The notes beneath the pieces are model-generated. The model saw only the letters and a program-made list of their open reading frames with translations. It searched no databases and was not told where the DNA came from. A stretch of DNA of 64,000 nt, taken from the NCBI GenBank assembly GCA_049671745.1, contig JBATVL010000087.1:23561-87560 (forward strand), read 5' to 3'. Each line of letters opens with the position of its first letter. The first letter of the stretch is position 1. Origin of the DNA: SNAP01 sp049671745. Lineage in GTDB: Bacteria > Bacteroidota > Bacteroidia > Bacteroidales > Marinifilaceae. Positions 46,923-55,377 of this stretch are shown here, one piece after another. The position numbers were made by a program, and so were the translations under genes.

Positions 46923-49900
46923 TATTTTATCAACATTACATAGCCCTTAGCACAAACTTCATCATCATTATAGGCAATCCATACAAAAGCGCCAGATTGA
47001 CACTCATTTCCTTTATAAGTACCATCCCACCCTCCTTCAACACCACATTTATCTGTTCTGTAGACTTCACAACCTTCTCTATTGTAAATAATAAGCAGAT
47101 ATTTACCAGATATATTTTTGTCTTTCAGATAAAATAATCCATTTGCACCAGGAACTCCAGGAGTAAATGCATTAGGAGCAATTATTTTAGTACTTCTATA
47201 ATCAACAGATACAGTGTCTTTTGTTACACAACCATACATGTCTGATACAGTAAGTGTATAATCACCATCTTTTGTTATTGTATAAGTATCTGTATTTATA
47301 CCATCTCCCCAATCTATATAATAAGAACCATCAGCCTCAATAGTTGGTTCAAGAACAAGTTCTTCTCCTCTAAAGAACATTGTATCTCTAAGGGTTATCT
47401 TAGGTAAAGCAATCATTTTAAAATCTCTCTCATTAGTACAACCGTATTTATCAGAGATAAAAAGATTATACTCCCCAGGCTTTGTAATCATACGTGATTT
47501 TCCCTTATATGAATCACTCCAGTTTACTTCTGCATAATCCTTAACTTTTACTTTTAAAGTATCGCCAAAGCAAAGAGGATCAGACTCCATAATCATTGGT
47601 CTATCAACAACTGTCACTTTAAATTTTATTCCTACTGGACAAGAGAATCTATCTTTAAGAATAATTGAATAATTATTGATGCCAAGAGAACCTTCTTTCT
47701 GAACATAAGTATCTACACCAGATATAAATTCTCCATTTATTGACCAAACAAAATTACCTCCATCAGATTTATGTTTACATCTTAACTTGATCTCATTGCA
47801 AATACCTATTGTTGTATCTTTTATTGACTCCAATTCAGGTTCAATAGCAACATTTATCTTTATAGTATCCTTTGCAGTACACAAGAACTTATCAGTAACA
47901 GTTAAAAAACATGTTTCTCGTATCTTAGATTTAAAGACTGGGTTAATTATATCTAATTTAGATAAAGAACTTGTACTTTTCCACTTAAAAAGCTCAGCAT
48001 TTGAAATGGGCTCTATCTGATAAGTATTACAACTTCCTATTTTAACCTCGTCAACAAGATTTATATATGGGGCTTCTGCAATATTAACAACAGAGGTATC
48101 TGTAATTACGCATTTATGTGTATCAGTATATTTATAAACAACTTTATACTTAGCCCTTTTATCTTTTAAGATAAGTTTAGTTATGGGTTTCTCGTTAAGA
48201 GTATACACTCCTCCAATAGGTGTGGATCCTTTTAATTCAAGCTCATCAACACAAAAACCTACAGTATCTACAATATCCATTTTAACTCTTTCTGAATCAT
48301 ATACTTTCACATGAAAAAACTTGGACTTCTTTATACCTGAACGAAAGTATGCAATACATATGAATTCTGTATTATCTTCTAAATTATAAGCCATTATTTT
48401 ATTTGTACTCTTAGCTCTTTTTAATGGACCAACACACATTCTCCCATCTCGCCACCATCTATACGTTAATACCTTCTCAGGTATTCCTGATACATCAAAA
48501 ACAAGCTCTTTATTAGCATTAGGGCATGCAACTAAAGCTTCCTCTATTAATAAATCCTTTTTATCTATATCTGGCTTGTATATTTCTATGTCTATACTTA
48601 AAAGGATCTCTCCACACTTACCTTTAATTAAACATTTATAAGTACCCTCATTGCCTAGAGAAATCATCTTTAAATCTAACTTAGCATTAGAACCTAAATA
48701 GTCTCCATCTTTAGTCCATTCATAAGAAAAATCCTCTCCTGCAATAGGATGTGCTTCTAATGATAAAATCTCTCCTATAGTTAAAAGAGTTTTATTAGCT
48801 GAAATTGAAGCATCTACATCTGATTTAATATCTAAAACAAAAGTTTTAGCTACTCCTCCACCACAAGAACCTATTCCATAAGCTTTGCATTTATACGCAT
48901 CACCAGCTTTAGTTAGATTAACATCATAAGAAATACCGTCTTCTTTAAGTTTTTTACCATTTAAACTCCACTCATAATGATCTACTGAGCCATAACCATC
49001 AAAAGTTAGAGTATGTGCTCCTTTACAAACAGAAACATCTTCTTTTATTTTTTTATCTTTTAATCTAGGCTTAACATGTACTGTCACAAAATATTCTTCT
49101 ATTTTTATCTGCTCAAAAGAAATATCATCAACAGAAAAATCATTACCGCTTAATACTGTATTTATATTAACAAGGCTAATTGTTACAATTCCACTCTTTG
49201 TGGCATGCCATACCTCATAAAAATTTTCCCATGATCTATCTCCTGATAATGTTGTCTCTTTTCCTAAAATAACTGATCTACCTCCTCGAGGTCTAAGAGA
49301 AAAATTAAATCGAGCTGGTGATTCTGGATGAACAGATGTTCCATATGCATTAAATATATAGTCCTTATCTTTTATTACATTTATCTTTTGTTGCCAAACA
49401 ATATCATGACCAGTACTTGATCCATTTACTATCATTTGGTTTTTTCCATTATGTGGGGCTGTGCTTCTGAAATTTGGATGATGAGCTGAAGCATCTTCTC
49501 CTACAAAATATGTAGATTCAGGAATAAGAGAATGCTTATACTTTTTTGAAGGTCTAACCCAATAACAAGTTCCTGCTTGAGCTAAATCATATTCTGATAT
49601 AAAATCTTTATTTCCACTTTCAAAATCACCATTAACAACTAAATTCTTTGTCATTGTGTATTTCCTAAGCTTATATGTAGTCGTTTTTAAAGGAATATCT
49701 TCTAAAAAACCTCCTTTTTTTATAACTCTACCACTTTCACTAACCCACTCATACTTACCTTTATTATCTTTACCAAAATGAATACGTACACCCTCATCTA
49801 CACATACAATAGATTTATTTACAAGTTCAATATCTATATCTTTATATGTTAGTGGTGAAACAGTGGAAATAGGAGGATCAATAAAAGAAGAAAGTATAAA

Positions 49901-49963
49901 AATTGAGCTAAACAAAAATAAAAAGACATAAAAAATCTTTAGTGAAGTTTGGAATCTTTTCAT
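46922..49963 (-). CDS. Large surface adhesin with gliding-type C-terminal sorting domain
   Basis: A 1013-residue secreted protein. After a signal peptide comes a carbohydrate-binding-like jelly-roll domain (about 110-285, NLVVNGDFESG, then GNDFSVDDISFEQ), several Ig/PKD-like units with paired Cys (SVCKGAHTLTFDGYGSVDHYEW and others), and a C-terminal domain, IIAPNAFTPGVPGANGLFYL to GYVMLIK, of the CHU_C (gliding motility-associated, type B) kind. Type IX secretion moves such proteins to the surface. The PorP/SprF gene follows with a 1-base overlap and should be its dedicated partner. Confidence 0.88.
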   Translation of the reverse strand: MKRFQTSLKIFYVFLFLFSSIFILSSFIDPPISTVSPLTYKDIDIELVNKSIVCVDEGVRIHFGKDNKGKYEWVSESGRVIKKGGFLEDIPLKTTTYKLRKYTMTKNLVVNGDFESGNKDFISEYDLAQAGTCYWVRPSKKYKHSLIPESTYFVGEDASAHHPNFRSTAPHNGKNQMIVNGSSTGHDIVWQQKINVIKDKDYIFNAYGTSVHPESPARFNFSLRPRGGRSVILGKETTLSGDRSWENFYEVWHATKSGIVTISLVNINTVLSGNDFSVDDISFEQIKIEEYFVTVHVKPRLKDKKIKEDVSVCKGAHTLTFDGYGSVDHYEWSLNGKKLKEDGISYDVNLTKAGDAYKCKAYGIGSCGGGVAKTFVLDIKSDVDASISANKTLLTIGEILSLEAHPIAGEDFSYEWTKDGDYLGSNAKLDLKMISLGNEGTYKCLIKGKCGEILLSIDIEIYKPDIDKKDLLIEEALVACPNANKELVFDVSGIPEKVLTYRWWRDGRMCVGPLKRAKSTNKIMAYNLEDNTEFICIAYFRSGIKKSKFFHVKVYDSERVKMDIVDTVGFCVDELELKGSTPIGGVYTLNEKPITKLILKDKRAKYKVVYKYTDTHKCVITDTSVVNIAEAPYINLVDEVKIGSCNTYQIEPISNAELFKWKSTSSLSKLDIINPVFKSKIRETCFLTVTDKFLCTAKDTIKINVAIEPELESIKDTTIGICNEIKLRCKHKSDGGNFVWSINGEFISGVDTYVQKEGSLGINNYSIILKDRFSCPVGIKFKVTVVDRPMIMESDPLCFGDTLKVKVKDYAEVNWSDSYKGKSRMITKPGEYNLFISDKYGCTNERDFKMIALPKITLRDTMFFRGEELVLEPTIEADGSYYIDWGDGINTDTYTITKDGDYTLTVSDMYGCVTKDTVSVDYRSTKIIAPNAFTPGVPGANGLFYLKDKNISGKYLLIIYNREGCEVYRTDKCGVEGGWDGTYKGNECQSGAFVWIAYNDDEVCAKGYVMLIK

Positions 49964-50201
49964 TTGACTAATCTTTCGTTTTATTCATAAATCACAAATA
50001 AAACATATTAAAAAGAAATGGTTTTTTGTTTATAATTCATTTGTTATTTTCATTACAAACTTAATCATTACATCATACCTCTGCAAGTTTTCATAATGAA
50101 TAAGAACAGGTTTATAAACAGAATTCCACCAAATTATATAAGCATACCCATATACTAAAGAGCATGAAATAGTATATAGTTCAAACAACTAACTGACTAA
50201 C

Positions 50202-50233
50202 AAAACAATAGAAAATAATTAAGCTATTGTTTT
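50202..50233 (+). terminator. Hairpin with T-run in the adhesin upstream region
   Basis: AAAACAATAG pairs with CTATTGTTTT around 12 bases and is followed by more T on the plus strand. No plus-strand gene precedes it, so a small plus-strand RNA or chance are the options. Confidence 0.4.
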
Positions 50234-50349
50234 TTTTATAAAACAGAGATATAAAGAAAAAAGTAAATATTAGATATTTTGACTAAAAAAAATCTTAATT
50301 CTATATATATAGAGGTAAATACAAAAAATACATACATACTAACAAACAA

Positions 50350-50383
50350 AAAACTGCCTTACGTATTAGCGCAAGGCAGTTTT
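50350..50383 (-). terminator. Terminator of the Xaa-Pro aminopeptidase gene
   Basis: AAAACTGCCTT pairs with AAGGCAGTTTT around a 12-base loop, 24 bases after the stop at 50408. Confidence 0.75.
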
Positions 50384-50407
50384 ATGTATAATTTAAGGAA
50401 GTAATTA

Positions 50408-51799
50408 TTACATTCCCATAGTTTCTTCTATTTCTTCTACAGAGATAGGAATTCTTCTATCTCCCATCATTCTATTTCCTTCTTTTGTAACAAGAATATC
50501 ATCTTCAAGACGAATACCGCCAAAGTCTTTATATTTCTCAGCAACATCAAAGTTAATGAATTCTGCATTTGTTTTCTCAGCTCTCCACTGATCTATTAAA
50601 GCAGGAATAAAGTAACATCCAGGCTCGTTTGTTAATACAAACCCTTCACGTAATTCTTTGCCTAAACGTAAATAAGCTGTTCCGAACTGGTCTATTGGTC
50701 TAGTTACATTATCGTATCCAACGTATACCTGACCTAAATCTTCCATATCATGAACATCTAATCCCATTTGATGACCTAATCCATGAGGCATAAACATAGC
50801 GTGTGCTCCTGCTCTTACTGCATCATCAATATTTCCCTTCATTAATCCTAAATCTTTAAGATGTGAAGTTAATACCTTACATGCTTCCATATGTATAGAT
50901 TGATATGTTACACCTGCTTTTATAAGAGAGGTTGCATGGTTATTAGCTGCAAGAACTGAATTATAGACATCTTTCTGACGTTGATCAAATTTACCTCCTA
51001 CTGGCACTGTTCTTGTAAAATCTGATGCATAATGAGAAGAAACCTCAGAACCTGCATCAGTAAGCATCATTCTTCCTTTAGTAAGAATATTTGAATGATT
51101 ATAGTTATGAAGAGTCTCTCCGTGTTGAGAAAGAATAATAGGGAAAGATGGCATACCTCCATTAGATAAAGAAATTCCTTCTATTAATCCTGCAATATGT
51201 TGCTCTACTACACCTGGCTTAGCATTTTTCATTGCTGCCACGTGCATCTCGTAACCAACGTTACAAGCTTTATCTATTTCTATAATCTCACAGGCTTCTT
51301 TTACTTCACGTAAAGAAATTACTGCGTGAACAAGTTCCATAGATACATTCTCTTTGATCTTTGTATTATGAATACCAGTCAATTGCTCTAACATAAAAAT
51401 GTTATCGTATCTGTAAGGAGGTAAGAAATGGACTTTTCTTCCCTTAGATATAGCATCTTTTACAAAAGCCTCTAATGTAGAGAATGATTTAGTATTTGAA
51501 ATAGCAACCTTTGATGCCATCTCTTTTACTGATGGCTGAGGTCCCATCCAAATAATATCAGAGATGTCTACATCATCTCCGAACATAATATCTTCGTTAG
51601 CGTCTATATCTAGAACACCTGCATAACCTGGATGATCTAATCCAAAGAAATAAAGAAAATTACTGTCTTGACGATACTTATAAGTATTGTCTGGGTAATT
51701 CATTGAAGATTCATTATTACCAAGAATTATTACAATTCCATCCTTAATTATATTACGAAGTTTTTCTCTTCGGTTTTGGTATACATCTTTTGAAAACAT
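50408..51799 (-). CDS. pepP: Xaa-Pro aminopeptidase (aminopeptidase P)
   Basis: A 463-residue M24 metallopeptidase with the N-terminal AMP_N domain (1-130, FSKDVYQNRREKLRN). Metal ligands are seen in LTDAGSE, ASDFTRTVP, GLGHQMGLDVHD, TNEPGCYF and RLEDDIL. It removes N-terminal residues before proline in the cytoplasm. It diverges from nadB, with about 160 bases between. Confidence 0.93.
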   Translation of the reverse strand: MFSKDVYQNRREKLRNIIKDGIVIILGNNESSMNYPDNTYKYRQDSNFLYFFGLDHPGYAGVLDIDANEDIMFGDDVDISDIIWMGPQPSVKEMASKVAISNTKSFSTLEAFVKDAISKGRKVHFLPPYRYDNIFMLEQLTGIHNTKIKENVSMELVHAVISLREVKEACEIIEIDKACNVGYEMHVAAMKNAKPGVVEQHIAGLIEGISLSNGGMPSFPIILSQHGETLHNYNHSNILTKGRMMLTDAGSEVSSHYASDFTRTVPVGGKFDQRQKDVYNSVLAANNHATSLIKAGVTYQSIHMEACKVLTSHLKDLGLMKGNIDDAVRAGAHAMFMPHGLGHQMGLDVHDMEDLGQVYVGYDNVTRPIDQFGTAYLRLGKELREGFVLTNEPGCYFIPALIDQWRAEKTNAEFINFDVAEKYKDFGGIRLEDDILVTKEGNRMMGDRRIPISVEEIEETMGM

Positions 51800-51960
51800 A
51801 GACTATATTTTACGTGTTATTTTTATAATATTACAGCCATAAAGGTAAAAATTAATCTTTGTTAAAAGAATAAAGAATTGATTAAAAGATCAAAAAAGGA
51901 GTCAAACTAGTATACCAATTAAAAAAAAGTTCTATTTTCGCACAAACTTAATTGAACACA

Positions 51961-53526
51961 ATGCAGCATCAATATGATTATCTAATAGTAGGCAGTGGAT
52001 TGGCAGGATTGTACGCAGCTATGTATGCGGCAAACTTCGGCACTGTAGCAATACTGACTAAATCAAGGATTGACGTTAGTAATTCCTATCACGCACAAGG
52101 AGGAATAGCAGCTGTTACCGATAAGGATGATTTCCCAGCTCTACATTTCAAAGACACTGTAGTTGCTGGTAGAGATCTTTGCGATTTTAAACCAGTGGAT
52201 ATTCTTGTTAACGAGGGTCCTGAGAGAATAAAGGATCTTATAGAAGCAGGTATGCAATTTGATAAGGAAGAGGGCCACTTAGCTCTTGCTCTTGAGGGAG
52301 GACATCATAAAAGAAGAGTTCTCCATGCAGGAGGTGATTCAACTGGAAAACTTGTTTCTCAGTTTATGATAGAGAAAGTCTCTTCTAATAAGAATATAGA
52401 TATATTCGAGAATAATATGGCTCTTGAGATTCTTTGCAAAAAGGACGTATGTAGCGGTATTAGAGCTTGGGATTGTAATACAAACAAAGAAGAAGTTTTT
52501 TATGCACAAACAACGGTTATGGCCCTTGGAGGCACTTCCGCAGTATATAAAAGGACAACAAACCCTGATACCACTGTTGGAGATGGGATAGCTCTTGCTT
52601 ATAATATAGGTAATGAGATTGCTGATATGGAGTTTATTCAATTCCATCCTACATCTTTCCACTCTAAGAAAGGTCATACATTCCTAATTAGTGAAGCTGT
52701 ACGCGGAGAAGGAGCTTATCTTGTAAACGAGAAGAATGAAAGATTCATGCTTGGGAAACATGAACTTAAGGAACTTGCTCCTCGTGATGTTGTTGCTAAA
52801 GCTATTTTTGCAGAAATGCAAAGAGCAGGAACAGATCATGTTTACTTAACGCTTGGGCATCTTGATGGAAAAAAAATAAGTAAAAGATTTCCTAAGATAT
52901 ACGCTCTTTGCAAAGAAAATAATTGTGATATGCTTGACCGTATTCCTGTTGCTCCCGCAGCTCATTATATGTGTGGTGGGGTAAAAACAGGACTTTATGG
53001 AGAGACTAATGTAGATAATTTATTTGTTTGTGGAGAACTAGCATCAACAGGGATAATGGGTGCTAACAGATTAGCTAGCAATTCTTTATTAGAGTGCTTA
53101 GTTTTCGGTAAACGTTCTATAGATTTCTCTTTAAATAATAAGAAAGAAATTTCTAAAGATTATAAAGAAAAGGGTTTCTTTACTAATGAAGCAAAAGCAG
53201 ATTCTTTTATAAAGGTAAGAAATAAGATTGCCGATATAATGAATCAATACGCAGGTATTATCAAATCTGATACATCTCTAAAACAAGCTCTATTACTACT
53301 AGAATCTACTATTAAAGAATTCAGATCTGAAAAAAATGAACTTTACAGTATTAAACTAGATAATTTACACTGTGTTTGCAGATTAATAATAAATGCTGCA
53401 CTTTTGCGTAAAGAAAGTAGAGGAGCGCAAATAAGGAAAGACTTTCCATCGGAAGATGAGACTTGCGTACACCATTCTATTCAAAAGAAGAATACAGAAA
53501 CACGATTTATTAAAGTAGAAAAATAA
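51961..53526 (+). CDS. nadB: L-aspartate oxidase
   Basis: A 521-residue flavoprotein. The ATG at 51961 (MQHQYDYLIVGSGLAG) is chosen over an in-frame TTG 9 bases earlier. FAD-binding GSGLAGLYAAMYA, HAQGGIAAV, the active-site EFIQFHPTSF and the HYMCGGVKT segment are all present. It oxidises aspartate to iminoaspartate, the first step of NAD synthesis. A TATTTTCG at 51933 may be its -7 box. nadC follows after 8 bases. Confidence 0.96.
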   Translation: MQHQYDYLIVGSGLAGLYAAMYAANFGTVAILTKSRIDVSNSYHAQGGIAAVTDKDDFPALHFKDTVVAGRDLCDFKPVDILVNEGPERIKDLIEAGMQFDKEEGHLALALEGGHHKRRVLHAGGDSTGKLVSQFMIEKVSSNKNIDIFENNMALEILCKKDVCSGIRAWDCNTNKEEVFYAQTTVMALGGTSAVYKRTTNPDTTVGDGIALAYNIGNEIADMEFIQFHPTSFHSKKGHTFLISEAVRGEGAYLVNEKNERFMLGKHELKELAPRDVVAKAIFAEMQRAGTDHVYLTLGHLDGKKISKRFPKIYALCKENNCDMLDRIPVAPAAHYMCGGVKTGLYGETNVDNLFVCGELASTGIMGANRLASNSLLECLVFGKRSIDFSLNNKKEISKDYKEKGFFTNEAKADSFIKVRNKIADIMNQYAGIIKSDTSLKQALLLLESTIKEFRSEKNELYSIKLDNLHCVCRLIINAALLRKESRGAQIRKDFPSEDETCVHHSIQKKNTETRFIKVEK

Positions 53527-53534
53527 TATCCCTA

Positions 53535-54380
53535 ATGGAATTATTAAACAAAGAATATATCAATCACCTTATAGACATTGCTCTTGAGGAAGATGTTAAA
53601 GATGGAGATGTAACTACTAATGCTCTTATTCCTGAGTCAAGCATGGCTGTAGCCACTATGACTGCAAAGGCGGAAGGTATTATTGCTGGTTTACCTGTTG
53701 CTCGTATGGTTTTTGAAAAGCTATACCCTGAAACTATCTGGACAGAACATTTTAAAGAAGGAGACAAAGTTAATAAAGGTGATGTAATTGTAAGTATAGA
53801 ATCTACATTCAGGACTCTTTTAACTGGTGAAAGACTAGCTCTTAACTTTTTACAAAGAATGTCTGGAGTTGCTACAGAGACTAATAAATATGTTACTGAA
53901 CTAGAAGGTTTTTCTACAAAACTTCTTGATACAAGAAAAACTCTGCCCTGCTTCAGATTACTTGATAAATATTCAGTAAAAACTGGTGGAGGAAAAAATC
54001 ATAGAATAGGTCTTTTCGATTTAGCTATGATTAAAGATAATCATATAAAAGTAGCTGGCGGCATTGCAAATGCAGTTAAACAAGTCCGTTCTTCTATCTC
54101 TTCTGATATTAGAATTGAAGTAGAAACATCTACTTTAGACGAAGTTAAACAGGCTCTTGAGGCTGGAGCTGACATTATTATGCTTGATAATATGAGCAAT
54201 GATATGATGAGTGAAGCTGTTAAAATTATTAACAGTAAAGCTGAAACCGAAGCATCAGGAAACATGAGCATTCCTCGTTTAAAAGGAGTTGCTTCTACAG
54301 GTGTTGATTTTATAAGTGTTGGAGCCTTAACTCATTCAGTTATGGCTTTAGATATAAGCATGAATATACAAACTAAATAG
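53535..54380 (+). CDS. nadC: Quinolinate phosphoribosyltransferase
   Basis: A 281-residue enzyme. LNFLQRMSGVAT, DTRKTLPCFRLLDKYSV, GGGKNHRIGLFDLAMIKDNH and VEVETSTLDE-like EVETSTLDEV with IMLDNM cover the PRPP- and quinolinate-binding sites. It turns quinolinate into nicotinate mononucleotide. It is the middle gene of nadB-nadC-nadA. Confidence 0.97.
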   Translation: MELLNKEYINHLIDIALEEDVKDGDVTTNALIPESSMAVATMTAKAEGIIAGLPVARMVFEKLYPETIWTEHFKEGDKVNKGDVIVSIESTFRTLLTGERLALNFLQRMSGVATETNKYVTELEGFSTKLLDTRKTLPCFRLLDKYSVKTGGGKNHRIGLFDLAMIKDNHIKVAGGIANAVKQVRSSISSDIRIEVETSTLDEVKQALEAGADIIMLDNMSNDMMSEAVKIINSKAETEASGNMSIPRLKGVASTGVDFISVGALTHSVMALDISMNIQTK

Positions 54381-54406
54381 TAAGAACAAATCGATATTTA
54401 TTAGCG

Positions 54407-55327
54407 ATGAAAGATTTAGTACAAAAAATTAAAGAACTAAAAGAGCAAAAGAATGCAATCATTCTTGCTCATTATTATACTAGACCAGAAATTCAAGATG
54501 TAGCTGACTATTTAGGCGATTCACTTGGTTTGGCTAGAGAAGCACAAAAAACAGATGCAGATATTATAGTTTTCTGTGGTGTACATTTTATGGCAGAAAC
54601 AGCTTCTGTTATTTCTCCTGAGAAAAAGATTCTTATTCCTGCTCTTAGAGCTGGATGTTCTCTTGCGGAAAGTATTACAGCTAAGCAATTAGTTGAATGG
54701 AAAACAGAAAACCCTGGTGCTGTAGTAGTTACTTATGTAAATACGACTGCTGCTATTAAAGCTGAGTCAGATTATTGTTGTACTTCTTCAAACGCTTTGA
54801 AGATAGTAGAAAGTATTCCTGAAGATAAGAAAATATTATTCTTACCAGACAAGAATCTTGGTGGATACATTAAGAAGATGACTGGCAGAAATATGGAAAT
54901 ATGGGGTGGAGATTGCTGTGTTCATGAGAAGATTGATACTCAAATGATTATAGATAAACTTGCTGAATACCCTGATGCAGATGTTCTTATTCACCCAGAA
55001 TCTAACTGTTCTCATGATGATCTAATTTTAGCTCATCCTCAAACATTTATGTATTCTACAGCTGGTATTATTACTCATGCAAAGGAGTCTAATAAAAAGA
55101 ACTTCATTATTGCTACTGAGAATGAGACTATTCATAAACTTAAAAAAGATAATCCTGACAAGAACTTTATTCCTGTTAATGAGAAAACTCTTTGTGGTTC
55201 TATGAAAAGAGTTACAATAGAGAAATTGTACGAGGCTCTTCTTAACGAACAATACGAAGTTAAAGTACCAGAAGATTTAGCTAAAAAAGCATTACTTCCT
55301 ATTCAAAGAATGCTAGAAATTGGATAA
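54407..55327 (+). CDS. nadA: Quinolinate synthase A
   Basis: A 306-residue [4Fe-4S] enzyme. Likely cluster cysteines are Cys84 (RAGCSLAES), Cys170 or 171 (WGGDCCVHE) and Cys263 (KTLCGSMKR). AHYYTRPEIQDVADYLGDSL and HPESNCSHDD are family motifs. It condenses iminoaspartate with dihydroxyacetone phosphate, so with nadB and nadC it completes the de novo route to nicotinate mononucleotide. It lies 26 bases after nadC. Confidence 0.97.
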   Translation: MKDLVQKIKELKEQKNAIILAHYYTRPEIQDVADYLGDSLGLAREAQKTDADIIVFCGVHFMAETASVISPEKKILIPALRAGCSLAESITAKQLVEWKTENPGAVVVTYVNTTAAIKAESDYCCTSSNALKIVESIPEDKKILFLPDKNLGGYIKKMTGRNMEIWGGDCCVHEKIDTQMIIDKLAEYPDADVLIHPESNCSHDDLILAHPQTFMYSTAGIITHAKESNKKNFIIATENETIHKLKKDNPDKNFIPVNEKTLCGSMKRVTIEKLYEALLNEQYEVKVPEDLAKKALLPIQRMLEIG

Positions 55328-55333
55328 AATCTA

Positions 55334-55341
55334 TAACTTTG
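55334..55341 (+). promoter_or_regulatory. -7 box of pheT
   Basis: TAACTTTG lies 36 bases before the pheT ATG and directly after the nadA stop, suggesting pheT has its own promoter. Confidence 0.45.
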
Positions 55342-55377
55342 CAAGTCGATTACAAAAAATAACAAAATTATAATAAT

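Larger units (their letters stand above)
49964..50407. other. Gene-free stretch upstream of the adhesin
   Basis: AT-rich and without a credible gene. It holds the 14-base piece TATAGTTCAAACAA (50175-50188) also found at 12.4 and 16.2 kb, and two hairpins listed separately. Confidence 0.5.
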
